Origin: an uncultured Actinomycetes bacterium
GTDB lineage: Bacteria; Actinomycetota; Actinomycetes; S36-B12; CAIYMF01
DNA: 35,969 nt
NCBI GenBank assembly: GCA_903918645.1
Contig: CAIXFH010000188.1
Coordinates: forward strand, 1 to 35,969
Direction of reading: 5' to 3'
Part shown: positions 1 to 10,000 of the stretch, one piece after another
Layout: every line of letters starts with the position of its first letter
Position numbering within the stretch: position 1 is the stretch's first letter
The notes under the pieces: model-generated
Database searches by the model: none
What the model saw: the letters and a program-made list of their open reading frames with translations, nothing else
Told to the model about the DNA's origin: nothing
Translations under genes and position numbers: made by a program

Positions 1-343
1 CTTGCTGGGGTGATGCCTGATACGAGCCGAACGGAAGGTCGGCGACGACCATCGCTCGACTCGAGCCACGAACGACACCCCGAACCAATGGGATGAGCTC
101 GTCGACTGTGACGGGGATCGTCGAATCGTGACCGTAGACAACCATCGCCGCTGAATCTCCGACAAGGAGGACGGGGATGCCAGCGTCGTCAAAGACTCGC
201 GCTGTGAGTGCGTCGTAGGCCGTGATCATCGGCCACTTCTCGCCGCGTTGCTTGGCATCAGCCAAATCGCGTACGGATATGCGTCGCCCAGTGGGAGCGC
301 CGCCATACAGCGACTCCGCGGCAGTTTCGAGCGTGCTCGTCAT
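1..343 (-). CDS. panB: 3-methyl-2-oxobutanoate hydroxymethyltransferase, N-terminal part (cut by window edge)
   Basis: This is the first 114 codons of a minus-strand gene that runs off the left edge. The reading begins MTSTLETAAESLYG and continues through KWPMITAYDALTARVFDDAG and LLVGDSAAMVVYGHDST. That is the N-terminal region of PanB, with the metal-binding Asp of VGDS. PanB adds a hydroxymethyl group from methylenetetrahydrofolate to 2-oxoisovalerate in cytoplasmic pantothenate (CoA) synthesis. The ATG at 343 is preceded by AAAGGGG (minus strand, 350-356) at good spacing, which fixes the start. Linkage to nadE and glnA2/glnE recurs in actinobacteria (family knowledge). Confidence 0.93.
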   Translation of the reverse strand, partial: MTSTLETAAESLYGGAPTGRRISVRDLADAKQRGEKWPMITAYDALTARVFDDAGIPVLLVGDSAAMVVYGHDSTIPVTVDELIPLVRGVVRGSSRAMVVADLPFGSYQASPQQ

Positions 344-646
344 GGCAGACCCCTTTCGACTCGAGTCCCCATGGTGGGGTACCCGTTCAAGGCCAAGTAA
401 ACCACGCCATCGGGCGGGTTAGCGACCCTTTGCGATGGCGGGAGATAGCGGATTGGTCGCCAATACCCGGCCAGATCAGCACAAAATGGGCGCCCGAGCG
501 ATGGGTAACTTGGCCTGAATTCGCGGTTCACCGGAGAAACGGTACGGTTACGTATCGGAATTGGTTGCGATGGCCAGAGCGCCTGAGAGCAACGCACACA
601 AGTAGCGACAGCGCGGGCCCAGCCAGCGCATGGGAGTGGAGCAGGC
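344..646. other. Divergent intergenic region between panB and the exporter gene
   Basis: These 303 bases separate panB (leftward) from the MFS exporter (rightward) and must hold both promoters. Visible are the panB ribosome site (AAAGGGG on the minus strand) and a short GGAG about 10 bases before the exporter ATG. I could not find a convincing -35/-10 pair, a long inverted repeat or an RNA gene. Open frames across it are short and antisense to each other, and none looks like a protein. Confidence 0.5.
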
Positions 647-2434
647 ATGTCGAGTCAGAGCCAGGCGACCGGGTCGGTCGCATCGCAAGCCACCATGGAC
701 AACGTCAACCCCCGACGCTGGCAGATTCTCGGCGTGCTGGTCGTCAGCTTGGTGGTGGTGATCCTCGACAACACCGTTCTCAACGTTGCGCTCAAGACTA
801 TTCAGGAAGATCTGCACGCCACGCAGTCTCAACTCATCTGGGCGATCAACGCCTACACCCTCGTGTTCGCAGCGTTGCTGTTCAGTTGGGGCGCGCTAGG
901 CGATCGCTTCGGGCGCAAGCGCATTCTCATGATCGGCCTCACCCTCTTCGCGCTGGCTTCAGCGCTGTGCGCCTTCGCGTCGACCCCGCAGCAACTCATC
1001 TTCTTCCGCGGCCTCATGGGCATCGGTGCCGCGTCGGTGCTACCCGTCACGCTGTCGATCATCACGGTCATCTTCCCGCCGCAGGAACGTGGCAAGGCGA
1101 TCGGCGCATGGGCAGCAGCAGTCGGTGGAGCGGTGGCGCTCGGCCCGATCGTTGGAGGAGTGCTACTTGAGCACCCCCAATGGTTTAACTGGCTCACCGG
1201 GAATGACTGGGGTTCTGTCTTCTTCATCAACGTTCCGATCATCATTGTTGGTCTGATCGGAATCCTGGCGATCGTCCCTGAAACCAAGAACGAGAATTTT
1301 GCTCGGCTTGACCCCATCGGGCTCGTGCTGTCGATCACAGGTCTGTTGGCACTGGTGTACGGGATTCAGGAAGCCGGTTGGGGCGAGCCGCGCGTGTACG
1401 CGTGGATGGCCTTAGGCGTAGTGATTCTCGTCGGGTTCGTCATCTTTGAAAGCCGTACGTCGCACCCGTCACTCGACTTGTCACTGTTCTCCATTCGGTC
1501 CTTTTCGGTGCCACTTACCGGTGTCTCCCTTGCTTTCGCGGCAATGCAGGGGTCGCTTCTGTTCCTGGCTTTCTACTACCAACTCGTACGCGGTTGGTCG
1601 CCATTGCAGAGCGGTCTACTAACGCTGCCTTTCGCTGTGGGCCAAGTGATTGCGGCACCGCGCAGTGCGAAAATGGTCAAAAGGTTTGGTGCTCGTCGAG
1701 TTATCCCGGCAGGTGTCCTTCTCTCGGCAACGGGCATGCTGCTCATTGCGCTGCTACCAGTCGACGCCCCGATTTGGTACCTGGTAGCACTGGGCTTCGT
1801 GTTCGGCTTCGGCCTCGGGAACACCATCGCGCCCTCGACCACGCGCATGACTCTTGCCACCCCGCCCTCGCGTTCAGGTTCTGGCTCAGCGGTTCAGAAC
1901 ACAGTGCGCCAGGTCGCGGCTGCGCTCGGCGTCGCCATCGTCAGTTCGATTGTCGGTGCGGTCTATGCGCACAATCTCACGCCGGTGCTGGCTGGCAGCC
2001 CGCTGCCCTCAGCCCTTCAGACTCAAGCAAGCGATTCCATCGGCGCCACCTTCGGTATCGCTGATGCGATTGACAAGGCCGGGCAGGCACCCGCGGCTGC
2101 TACTGCCGCGTTGCGTCAGGCCGGCATTGAGTCATACATGCCGGCGTTGCACCTAGCCGCCTGGATCGGCTTTGGCCTGCTGGTACTCGCGTTCGTGGTG
2201 TTCGTGGCTTGGCTACCCGCTCAAGCTGAGGCGGTCGCGTGGGCGGGCTCGCACCCTGGCCCTGACGCGAAGGCAGCGTTTGCCGCGCCAGGTCTCGGCG
2301 AGACCGATGCCGCACATCAGGTGCACATGGTTAACGAGGTCGGCGAGGGCTTGTCGCATGTCGATGAAGCGCCACTTGAACACCCGGCCGAGCAGCCAGC
2401 GGGCGCGCCCCCCGCAGGCACAACCGAGCGCTGA
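647..2434 (+). CDS. DHA2-family (EmrB/QacA-type) MFS drug exporter
   Basis: A 595-residue inner-membrane transporter of the 14-helix drug:H+ antiporter type. Motif D1 is seen as LDNTVLNVAL near residues 41-50. Motif A is seen as GALGDRFGRKR in the loop after helix 2. The antiporter motif C occurs in helix 5 as AVGGAVALGPIVGG. More hydrophobic segments follow to about residue 530, and then a soluble, Ala/Pro/Glu-rich tail of roughly 65 residues. Length fits DHA2 members, the tail being slightly long. ATG 647 follows a GGAG-type ribosome site. A TetR gene starts 7 bases after the stop, so the pair looks like a self-controlled efflux unit. The substrate is unknown. Confidence 0.92.
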   Translation: MSSQSQATGSVASQATMDNVNPRRWQILGVLVVSLVVVILDNTVLNVALKTIQEDLHATQSQLIWAINAYTLVFAALLFSWGALGDRFGRKRILMIGLTLFALASALCAFASTPQQLIFFRGLMGIGAASVLPVTLSIITVIFPPQERGKAIGAWAAAVGGAVALGPIVGGVLLEHPQWFNWLTGNDWGSVFFINVPIIIVGLIGILAIVPETKNENFARLDPIGLVLSITGLLALVYGIQEAGWGEPRVYAWMALGVVILVGFVIFESRTSHPSLDLSLFSIRSFSVPLTGVSLAFAAMQGSLLFLAFYYQLVRGWSPLQSGLLTLPFAVGQVIAAPRSAKMVKRFGARRVIPAGVLLSATGMLLIALLPVDAPIWYLVALGFVFGFGLGNTIAPSTTRMTLATPPSRSGSGSAVQNTVRQVAAALGVAIVSSIVGAVYAHNLTPVLAGSPLPSALQTQASDSIGATFGIADAIDKAGQAPAAATAALRQAGIESYMPALHLAAWIGFGLLVLAFVVFVAWLPAQAEAVAWAGSHPGPDAKAAFAAPGLGETDAAHQVHMVNEVGEGLSHVDEAPLEHPAEQPAGAPPAGTTER

Positions 2435-2441
2435 CGTCGCA

Positions 2442-3071
2442 ATGTCAGTCGTCGCATCGCTTCTAGCGCCCGTTGGGCAGGTACGTCTGCCCGGACGACC
2501 ACGCGACGAGCGAGTCGACCGAGCGATTGTGGATTCGACGTTGCAACTCATCGCCGATGTTGGCCCAAGCGCGCTGTCGATGGAGGAGGTCGCGACTCGC
2601 GCTGGGGTGAGCAAGGCCACGCTCTATCGACGCTTCGCTACCAAGGATGATCTGGTGGTTGCAGCACTGGCATCGTTGAACGAGTTATTGCCCACCGAAC
2701 TCCCCATCGGGAGTGCACGCGATGTCCTCGTGTACCTCATCGACATATGGTGCGGGGGGCAGCCTGACAGTTTGAGTGCGCAGTTGTTTCCGCGGGTTTT
2801 CGCTCACGCGCGTAGCAATCCGCGCATGTTCGGCTCGTTCTATGACAATGTGCTCGAGCCACGTCGCGATGTCGTGCGCGGAGCGATCAGACGAGGCATC
2901 GCAAGGGGCGAGTTCCGCTCCGACACCGACATCGAACTGCTCACCACTTTGCTCATCGCGCCAAGCGTCTACACAGCCCAGGTTCGAGCGGGCGGGCGAG
3001 ATTGCGCTCCGCAAGCCATGGCTGCGGACTTTGTTGACGCCGTTCTCGCTGGATTCACGATCAGCAAGTAG
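2442..3071 (+). CDS. TetR/AcrR-family transcriptional regulator
   Basis: A 209-residue regulator with an N-terminal helix-turn-helix. After DRAIVDSTLQLIADVG comes SMEEVATRAGVSKATLYRRF at about residues 46-65, the TetR recognition helix signature, followed by the usual KDDLV. The C-terminal 130 residues are the variable ligand-binding and dimer half. The start is taken as ATG 2442, seven bases after the exporter stop. No strong ribosome site is visible, so translation may be coupled. Position directly behind the efflux gene suggests it represses that gene in response to an exported compound (inference). A longer reading starting inside the exporter is unlikely. Confidence 0.88.
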   Translation: MSVVASLLAPVGQVRLPGRPRDERVDRAIVDSTLQLIADVGPSALSMEEVATRAGVSKATLYRRFATKDDLVVAALASLNELLPTELPIGSARDVLVYLIDIWCGGQPDSLSAQLFPRVFAHARSNPRMFGSFYDNVLEPRRDVVRGAIRRGIARGEFRSDTDIELLTTLLIAPSVYTAQVRAGGRDCAPQAMAADFVDAVLAGFTISK

Positions 3072-3088
3072 CCGCAACTCGTTGTGGC
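3071..3088. terminator. Possible terminator hairpin between convergent genes
   Basis: GCCGCAAC and GTTGTGGC form an eight-pair stem with one G-U. The innermost pair would open, giving seven pairs and a four-base loop. It sits at the TetR stop codon and is followed by a weak T-rich stretch. It lies between convergent TetR and nadE genes, where a terminator is expected. There is no clean U tract. Confidence 0.35.
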
Positions 3089-3106
3089 ACTTGTAATTTC
3101 CCGCGT

Positions 3107-4831
3107 TTACTCGGCTGTCTCGCGCCAACGGTTGGTAATCGGTAGGCGTCGATCACGACCGAACCCCTTCACCGAGATCTTCGTTCCCGGTGGGTACTGC
3201 CGACGCTTGTACTCGGCGATGTCGGTCATCCGTAGGACTCGCTCGACCAATGCTTGATCGAATCCGTCAGCGATGAGTTCACTTGCCCCGCGGTCATTTT
3301 CGACGTAGTCGTCGAGAAGGTCATCGAGTACTTCGTAGTCGGGAAGTGAATCGGAATCGAGTTGTCCTGGCCGCAGTTCGGCAGAGGGGGGTTTGTCGAT
3401 GCTGGACTCGGGAATCGGCGGGGTCTGGCCACGTTCAAGTGCGTTCGCATTGCGCCACCGCGCCAGGAGCCACACGTCGACTTTGGGCACATCCTTGATC
3501 GGGGCGAATCCACCCACCGCATCGCCATAGATCGTCGAGTAGCCGACCGCGAGCTCGCTCTTGTTTCCCGTGGCTAGAACAAGGTGTCCTTCAGCATTCG
3601 AAATGGCCATCAACGTCATACCTCGCACTCGGGCCTGCAGGTTTTCCTCCGCAAGACCGGTGAGCTGGAGTTGGCTCTGGAACGCATCGACCATGGGAGC
3701 GATTCGCACTGTGCGCAAATGCATTCCAGTGCGCGCCGCCATGTCGGCCGCATCGTCGCGTGAATGCTGGGACGAGTAGACGCTGGGCATGGAGACGCCG
3801 TACACGGATTCGGCGCCGATCGCATCAATGGCGAGCGCTGCAACCACAGCGGAATCGATACCGCCCGAGAGCCCTAGAGCCACTGACTTGAAGCCGTTCT
3901 TGTGGACGTAGTCACGAACGCCAGTGACCAGCGCGAACCACATCTCGGCGGCGTCGCTCATGCGATCTGCAACAGTCGGCGTGCGCAATTCGGCGATGCT
4001 AGACGGTGAGCCGATCGCGGCGCTGGCAGCGCTCGTGTGCGGGTCCGCCAGCGGTAGATCGAGGTCAACGATGAACAACTGTTCCTCGAATTGCGCCGCC
4101 CGCGCGATTAGGGCTCCGGTGGCGTCCACCACGAGTGAGTCGCCGTCAAAGACGAGTTCGTCCTGCCCGCCGACCATGTTGACGTACGCCAGCGCACAGC
4201 CGGCCTCACGGGCGCGACGGGCACAAAGTTCGAGGCGTGCGTCGTCCTTGTTACGTTCGTATGGGGAGCCGTTGATGACGACGAGGAGCCCGGCGCCAGA
4301 CCCCTGGACCTCAGCGACTGGGCCACCGTCTTGCCAAAGGTCTTCGCAAATGGCAACTGCTACATCGATTCCACGAACTCTGACGATGGTGGTTCCGCTA
4401 CCAGGGACGAAGTACCGGTACTCGTCGTAAACGCCGTAGTTGGGCAGATGATGTTTGGCGTAGCGAGCGATGATGGCGCCTTGGTGGATGACTGCCGCAG
4501 CGTTTTGCGGGGCTCCTCGAGGTCGGCCGAGTTGGTCGTCGACGTCGTCAATTCGATCTAGGAACCCGACAATGACGACGAGATCGCCAAGGCCTTCGTG
4601 CAATAGACGCTGTGCCAACGAGTTAAGTGCTCTCTTGCTGGCTTCCTGGAATGAAGGCCGCAATGCAAGGTCCTCGATGGGGTACCCCGTCAGCATCATC
4701 TCTGGGAAAGCAACCATGTGCGCGCCGGCATCGTTGGCTGATCGCACGTAATCGATGACTAGTTCGGCGTTGCCGGGTAGGTCACCGACACACGGATTGA
4801 CTTGAGCTAAGGCCAGACGAAGTGCAGACAC
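3107..4831 (-). CDS. nadE: Glutamine-dependent NAD+ synthetase
   Basis: A 574-residue cytoplasmic two-domain enzyme making NAD+ from deamido-NAD+, ATP and glutamine. The N-terminal nitrilase-type glutaminase domain (about 1-270) shows the triad Glu44 (FPEMMLTGYP), Lys126 (AKHHLPNYGVYDE) and Cys162 (ICEDLW). The C-terminal synthetase domain shows the ATP PP-loop LGLSGGIDSAVV (SGGIDS at 322-327) and later NKSELAVGYSTIYGD. It ends with a KRRQYPPGTKIS tail typical of this family. Length is normal for the eukaryote/actinobacterial long form. The start is a GTG at 4831. It is divergent from the glutamine synthetase gene, fitting since both handle glutamine. Confidence 0.96.
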   Translation of the reverse strand: MSALRLALAQVNPCVGDLPGNAELVIDYVRSANDAGAHMVAFPEMMLTGYPIEDLALRPSFQEASKRALNSLAQRLLHEGLGDLVVIVGFLDRIDDVDDQLGRPRGAPQNAAAVIHQGAIIARYAKHHLPNYGVYDEYRYFVPGSGTTIVRVRGIDVAVAICEDLWQDGGPVAEVQGSGAGLLVVINGSPYERNKDDARLELCARRAREAGCALAYVNMVGGQDELVFDGDSLVVDATGALIARAAQFEEQLFIVDLDLPLADPHTSAASAAIGSPSSIAELRTPTVADRMSDAAEMWFALVTGVRDYVHKNGFKSVALGLSGGIDSAVVAALAIDAIGAESVYGVSMPSVYSSQHSRDDAADMAARTGMHLRTVRIAPMVDAFQSQLQLTGLAEENLQARVRGMTLMAISNAEGHLVLATGNKSELAVGYSTIYGDAVGGFAPIKDVPKVDVWLLARWRNANALERGQTPPIPESSIDKPPSAELRPGQLDSDSLPDYEVLDDLLDDYVENDRGASELIADGFDQALVERVLRMTDIAEYKRRQYPPGTKISVKGFGRDRRLPITNRWRETAE

Positions 4832-4923
4832 ACCCTCACCCTAGACGGGAGACCGAATCCGGGTGTAACGATCGTTGGCGAGCCAACCACGCGCCGCCCG
4901 CTGATGTGGGCCAAGATGGGCAC
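4832..4923. promoter_or_regulatory. Short divergent promoter region nadE / glutamine synthetase
   Basis: These 92 bases lie between two divergent starts, so both promoters must be here or inside the genes. A perfect 10-base palindrome AACGATCGTT lies at 4867-4876, and a wider pair ACACCC...GGGTGT flanks the left part. Neither matches a regulator site that I can name with confidence. The glutamine synthetase ATG lacks a strong Shine-Dalgarno. Confidence 0.35.
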
Positions 4924-6261
4924 ATGGATAAGCAGACCGAGTTCGTGCTGCGCACGATCGAAGAGCGTGACATCCGGTTCGTCCGGCTGTGGTTCACTGA
5001 CGTGCTCGGCATGCTCAAGTCCGTAGCGGTAGCGCCGGCTGAGCTTGAAGGCGCGTTCTCCGAAGGCATCGGTTTCGATGGCTCAGCGATCGAGGGCTTT
5101 GCTCGCGTGGCCGAGTCCGACATGCTCGCCAAGCCGGATCCAAGCACCTTCCAGGTCTTGCCGTGGCGTGGTGAGAGCCCGGGTGTTGCGCGAATGTTCT
5201 GCGACATTCTGATGCCCGACGGTAGCCCGTCTTATGCCGACTCTCGACACGTTCTCAAGCGCGCACTCGCGCGGGCTGCTGAACTCGGGTTCACCTTCTA
5301 CACGCACCCAGAAATCGAGTTTTTCCTTCTGGAGCAAGGCAATAAGCGCGGCGAGTCGCCCACTCCAGTCGATGAGGTCGGCTATTTCGATCACAGTCCG
5401 CACGGCGCCGGTTATGACTTCCGTCGTCAGGCGATCACTGTGCTCGAGGCGATGGGCATCTCGGTCGAGTTCAGCCATCACGAGGGCGGCCCGGGCCAAC
5501 AGGAGATCGATCTGCGTTACGCCGACGCACTCACCACGGCTGACAACATCATGACCTTTCGCCTCGTGATCAAAGAGGTTGCGCTCGAGCAGGGCGTGCA
5601 AGCGACGTTCATGCCCAAGCCATTCGCCGAACACCCAGGCTCGGGGATGCACACTCACGTGTCGCTCTTTGAGGGCGATCGCAACGCCTTCTACGAGCCT
5701 GGGGCAGAGTTCCAGCTTTCCAAGGTCGCTCGGTCTTTCATCGCTGGTCTTCTGCGTCATGCACCGGAGATCACGGCTGTCACGAACCAGTGGGTCAATA
5801 GCTATAAGCGCCTTGCTGGTGGCGGCGAGGCTCCTGCATACGTCTGCTGGGGTCATGCGAACCGGTCGGCTTTGGTGCGCGTCCCGATGTACAAGCCGAA
5901 CAAGGGGAATTCGACTCGCGTCGAGTTCCGCTCGATCGACAGTGCCACCAATCCCTATCTCGCGTTCGCCGTGATGCTTGCGGCAGGGTTGAAGGGCATC
6001 GAAGAGAACTACGAACTTCCGCCGGGCGCTGAGGATGACGTCTGGGCACTCACCGAGGCCGAGCGCCGTGCGCTAGGGATCGACCCTTTGCCAAGTTCAC
6101 TTGGTCAAGCGGTTCAGATCATGGAGCGAAGTGAATTGGTTGCCGAGACACTCGGCGAGCACGTCTTTGACTTCTTCCTGCGCAACAAGCGGGCTGAATG
6201 GGCCGACTATCGACGTCAGGTAACGCCGTTCGAACTCGCGCGCTATCTTCCAGTCCTATGA
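4924..6261 (+). CDS. glnA2: Type I glutamine synthetase, GlnA2-like
   Basis: A 445-residue glutamine synthetase (glutamate + ammonia + ATP). Signature pieces in order: FDGSAIEGF (51-59), HPEIEFFLL with metal ligands near Glu130/Glu132, EGGPGQQEIDL (Glu187, Glu194), HPGSGMHTHVS (237-247), the NRSALVRVP ATP region and NPYLAFAVMLAAG. It is shorter than GlnA1 (about 470-480). Its position two genes before glnE matches actinobacterial glnA2, hence the symbol. At the place of the adenylylated tyrosine it reads ENYELPP (Tyr363) without the usual NLY...PPEE context, so control by GlnE is uncertain. ATG 4924 is chosen over the upstream in-frame start at 4822 because homologous sequence begins at MDKQTEF. 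Confidence 0.93.
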   Translation: MDKQTEFVLRTIEERDIRFVRLWFTDVLGMLKSVAVAPAELEGAFSEGIGFDGSAIEGFARVAESDMLAKPDPSTFQVLPWRGESPGVARMFCDILMPDGSPSYADSRHVLKRALARAAELGFTFYTHPEIEFFLLEQGNKRGESPTPVDEVGYFDHSPHGAGYDFRRQAITVLEAMGISVEFSHHEGGPGQQEIDLRYADALTTADNIMTFRLVIKEVALEQGVQATFMPKPFAEHPGSGMHTHVSLFEGDRNAFYEPGAEFQLSKVARSFIAGLLRHAPEITAVTNQWVNSYKRLAGGGEAPAYVCWGHANRSALVRVPMYKPNKGNSTRVEFRSIDSATNPYLAFAVMLAAGLKGIEENYELPPGAEDDVWALTEAERRALGIDPLPSSLGQAVQIMERSELVAETLGEHVFDFFLRNKRAEWADYRRQVTPFELARYLPVL

Positions 6262-7013
6262 GTTCGGAGCCATCCGTGATTGACACGCCTCGCGTGCGTT
6301 TGATGGTGGTGCGAAATGACCCTTCAGATCCGCCAGCCCTGCTCGTCGACTGGTGGAGCGAGGCCGACGTTGAGCTTGTGCTCGTCAATGCTGATGAAGG
6401 CGATGTCGTGCCTTCATCGTTGCCCGCCGATATCGATGGCTTAGTACTGCTGGGCGGCGGGATGGCGGCGTGGGAAGACCACATTGCGCCGTGGCTGCCA
6501 GCGGAGCGAGCGCTCGTTGCCGCGTGCGTTTCTGATGGCACGCCGGTCCTCGGGGTCTGCCTTGGCGCGCAGATTATGACCATTGCCTGTGGCGGAACAG
6601 TTGAGCGGGCAGATCAGCCTGAGGTCGGCATTGTTGAGTTGAATCTACTGCCGACTGCAGCTGAGGATCCGCTCTTTTCGGCTCTGCCTCAAGGAGTTCC
6701 GGTCGGTCAATTCCACCAGGACGCGATGACCGTCGTTCCGGCGGGTGCGGTTGTGCTGGCCAACACGCCAGCGTGCGAGCACCAGGCGTATCGCCTAGGT
6801 GATCATGCCTGGGCCGTCCAGTTCCACCCAGAGATCGATGCGGCCATCATGGATTCGTGGGCGATCGAGGACCCCGATACCGCGAGCCGATGTGGTCTTG
6901 GCCCAGGCGAAGCAGCGGCAGGGATTGCTGCGCGAGCCGATGAACTCATGGCTGCTTGGCGACCCTTCGCCCACGCGTTCGCCGATGTGGTTCGAGCCAC
7001 TGTGTCGCGCTGA
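6258..7013 (+). CDS. Class I glutamine amidotransferase (GATase1) domain protein
   Basis: A 251-residue stand-alone class I amidotransferase. The nucleophile elbow GVCLGAQ carries Cys101, and AVQFHPEID supplies His190 and Glu192, completing the triad. The oxyanion-side LLGGGMAAWED segment is present near residue 64. The fold resembles the glutaminase half of GMP synthase, but no synthetase partner is encoded here. The ATG overlaps the glutamine synthetase stop (ATGA), showing tight coupling between the two. It may hydrolyse glutamine or a gamma-glutamyl compound made by the neighbouring synthetase (inference), or simply be a generic GATase. The true substrate is unknown. Confidence 0.88.
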   Translation: MSSEPSVIDTPRVRLMVVRNDPSDPPALLVDWWSEADVELVLVNADEGDVVPSSLPADIDGLVLLGGGMAAWEDHIAPWLPAERALVAACVSDGTPVLGVCLGAQIMTIACGGTVERADQPEVGIVELNLLPTAAEDPLFSALPQGVPVGQFHQDAMTVVPAGAVVLANTPACEHQAYRLGDHAWAVQFHPEIDAAIMDSWAIEDPDTASRCGLGPGEAAAGIAARADELMAAWRPFAHAFADVVRATVSR

Positions 7014-7025
7014 CCTGACTTGCCC

Positions 7026-10000
7026 ATGACAACCGACGGCGCGCGTGAGGGTCGTGGGGGAAGCCTTGCGGTGCGGCTCACTCGTCTGGGCTTGGCCGAC
7101 CCTGAACGTGCGGTGCGCATGCTCTCCGCCCCCTCCTTGGCTGGTCTCCAGGGCGATGTCGTCGACGACCTCGTTCTTGCACCCGATCCAGATCTTGCTC
7201 TCGCCGCGTTGTCGCGAATCGCTGAAGCCGAAGGTGATTCGAGCGCGCTGTTCATCGAAAGTCTGAACCGCGATCCTGCCCTGCGACTCCGAGCTTTCGC
7301 GGTACTCGGGAGTTCGGCTGCGCTCGGCGATCATCTGGCTCGACACCCTGAGCACTGGACCGAGTTGTTGCCGACGGATGATGGCCCGGCGCTTGCTCCG
7401 CTGGATCAGGTGCGCAGCGAGCTACTAGCTGCTGTCGGTGCCGACCCAGCCGCTGAGCTTCCGGTTACCAGAGCTGCTGACGTTGGGACGATCGCTCAGC
7501 TCAGAGTCGCCTACCGTCGACGTCTCCTGGCGATCGCGGCCGCAGATGTCGGCGACGGAGCGAGTTTTGTTGACGTGTCTGCGGCGCTGTCCGATCTCGC
7601 CGACGCGACCTTGGGGGCGGCACTTGCCATCGCTCGTCGCGAGTATCCCGACGATGCGCGGTCCTGCGCACTTGCGGTCATCGCCATGGGCAAGAGCGGT
7701 GGACAGGAACTCAACTACATCTCCGACGTCGACGTTCTCTTCGTGGCAGAAGCGACTCCGGGATTCGCGGAATCCGAAGCGGTTCAGTCCGCTACCCGGC
7801 TGGCGCAGTCGATGATGCGTGCCTGCTCGATGTCGACACAGGAAGGCACGATCTGGGAGGTCGATCCCAACCTTCGGCCTGAGGGAAAGTCGGGCGCGCT
7901 CGTACGCACGCTCGCCTCCTACGAGGAGTACTACACGAGGTGGGCATCCACCTGGGAGTTCCAGGCTCTGGTCAAGGCTCGGCCTGCAGCCGGCGATGCG
8001 GATCTGGCTCGTCGATTCGTCGATCTAGTGACGCCGATGGTGTGGGCGGCCGCTGACCGACCGAACTTCGTCGAGGACGTTCAGGCAATGCGGCGTCGTG
8101 TCGAACACAACGTCCCCGCCAAGGATGCCGATCGGCAATTGAAGCTCGGCGCGGGCGGTTTGCGCGATGTTGAATTCTCCGTGCAACTCCTTCAACTAGT
8201 GCATGGTCGAAGTGACGTGATGTTGCATAGCGCCACCACCATGAGGGCGCTGGAAGCCCTTGCCACATGGGGATATGTGGGCCGCGAGGATGCGAGTGGA
8301 TTGGCTTCGTCCTACACGTTCCTGCGCACACTCGAGCATCGCATCCAGATGTTCCGCTTGCGCCGCACTCACGTGGTGCCCGACGGCGAGGACGACCTAC
8401 GACGCATTGCCCGCTCGATGGGTTACCGAACTGATCCGGTAGCCGAACTCACTGAGGCGTGGCGTCGGCACAGAGTTGAAGTGCGACGGTTGCACGAGAA
8501 GTTGTTCTACCGTCCATTGCTCAATGCAGTCGCGCGGCTTGATGCGGGGGAGGCGCGGCTCACACCGCGTGCGGCGCAGCAACGGCTTGAGGCTCTCGGC
8601 TTTGCCGATCCCGAAGGCGCACTGCGTCATCTGGAGGCGCTTACGTCCGGCGTCGCGCGTCGAGCAGCGATTCAGCGCACGCTGCTTCCGGTAATGCTCG
8701 GCTGGTTTGCCGATGCGCCCGATCCTGACACCGGGCTGCTCGCCTTCCGCCGAATGAGCGATACGTTGGGTTCCACTCCTTGGTACCTTCGACTCCTTCG
8801 CGACGAATCCCTTGCGGCGCAAAGACTTGCAACGATTCTCGCGTCGTCAAGGTACGCCTCGGATCTGCTGTTGCGTGCGCCTGAGGCCGTCACGATGCTG
8901 GCTGACGACGCCGAACTCGTTCCGCGCAGCCGAGATTCGCTTGTGGCCGAAGTCGTTGCAGTAGCTCATCGGCATGGGGACCCCGAGGTGGCGGTCGCCG
9001 CTGTACGTGCGCTTCGCCGACGCGAGTTGTTCCGAACAGCGGTCGCCGAGTTACTCGGAATTGCGGCGGTTGATGATGCCGGTGTCGCGCTCTCAGACAT
9101 CGCGGCGGCAAGCGTTGAAGGCGCGCTGGAGATTGCTGAACGCGTTGTGATCGGCGCGCGTGGGGGGCCATTGCCCACGAGCATCGTGGTCATTGCCATG
9201 GGTCGATTCGGCGGTGGTGAACTTGGTTTCGCGAGTGATGCCGACGTCATGTTCGTCCATAGCCCGTTGCCCGGATCGGATGAAGGCGATGCTCACGAGG
9301 CTGCGCTAGCAGTGGCGAGCGAACTTCGTCGGTTGCTCAGGATTCCTACTCCCGATCCGGTGCTGGAAATCGATGCCGACCTTCGACCGGAAGGTCGATC
9401 CGGTCCCTTAGTTCGCACCTTCGATTCTTATGCGGCCTATTACGCCCGCTGGTCATCAGCATGGGAGGCACAGGCATTGCTCCGTGCTGTGCCTGTTGCT
9501 GGTGACTTCGCGCTAGGTGCGAGATTCGTCGCTCTCATCGATCCGCTGCGTTATCGAGCAGGCGGTGTGTCTGACGCTGATCTTCGCGATGTGCGCCGAC
9601 TCAAGGCCCGGATGGAATCGGAGCGGCTGCCGCGAGGAGCCGATCCGGGCTTGCACACCAAACTCGGGCGAGGCGGCCTGTCAGACGTCGAGTGGGTGGT
9701 GCAGCTGCTGCAAATGCAGCATGCGGATCGGCTGCCGAGTCTGCGGACAACTCGCACCTTGCCTGCCCTCTCGGCTGCTGTCGATGAAGGTTTGCTCAGC
9801 CGCGTAGACGCTGATCAGCTGATCGCGGCTTGGCGCTTGGCGACTCAGGTGCGCGACGCGCTCATGTTGGTTCGCGGAAAGGCCAGTGACATGGTCCCTA
9901 CCGACACGCGCGATCTCGCGGCTGTGGCCCATGTACTCGGCTACCCTGCTGGGGAAAGTGGCGCACTGCTGGAGGATTACCGCAGGGTGACCCGCCGCGC

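Noticed and set aside
4867-4876. AACGATCGTT palindrome as a GlnR box before the glutamine synthetase gene
   Set aside because: It does not match the GTNAC-N6-GNNAC arrangement of GlnR sites; reported only as a palindrome.
5083-5856. Long minus-strand frame (257 codons) opposite the glutamine synthetase gene
   Set aside because: It mirrors a strongly conserved gene in high-GC DNA, lacks a ribosome site and reads as low-complexity, domain-free protein; a shadow frame.
5998-6033. Tyr363 (ENYELPP) of the glutamine synthetase as a GlnE adenylylation site
   Set aside because: The tyrosine aligns roughly with the known site but the surrounding NLY...PPEE signature is incomplete, so I do not claim it is modified.
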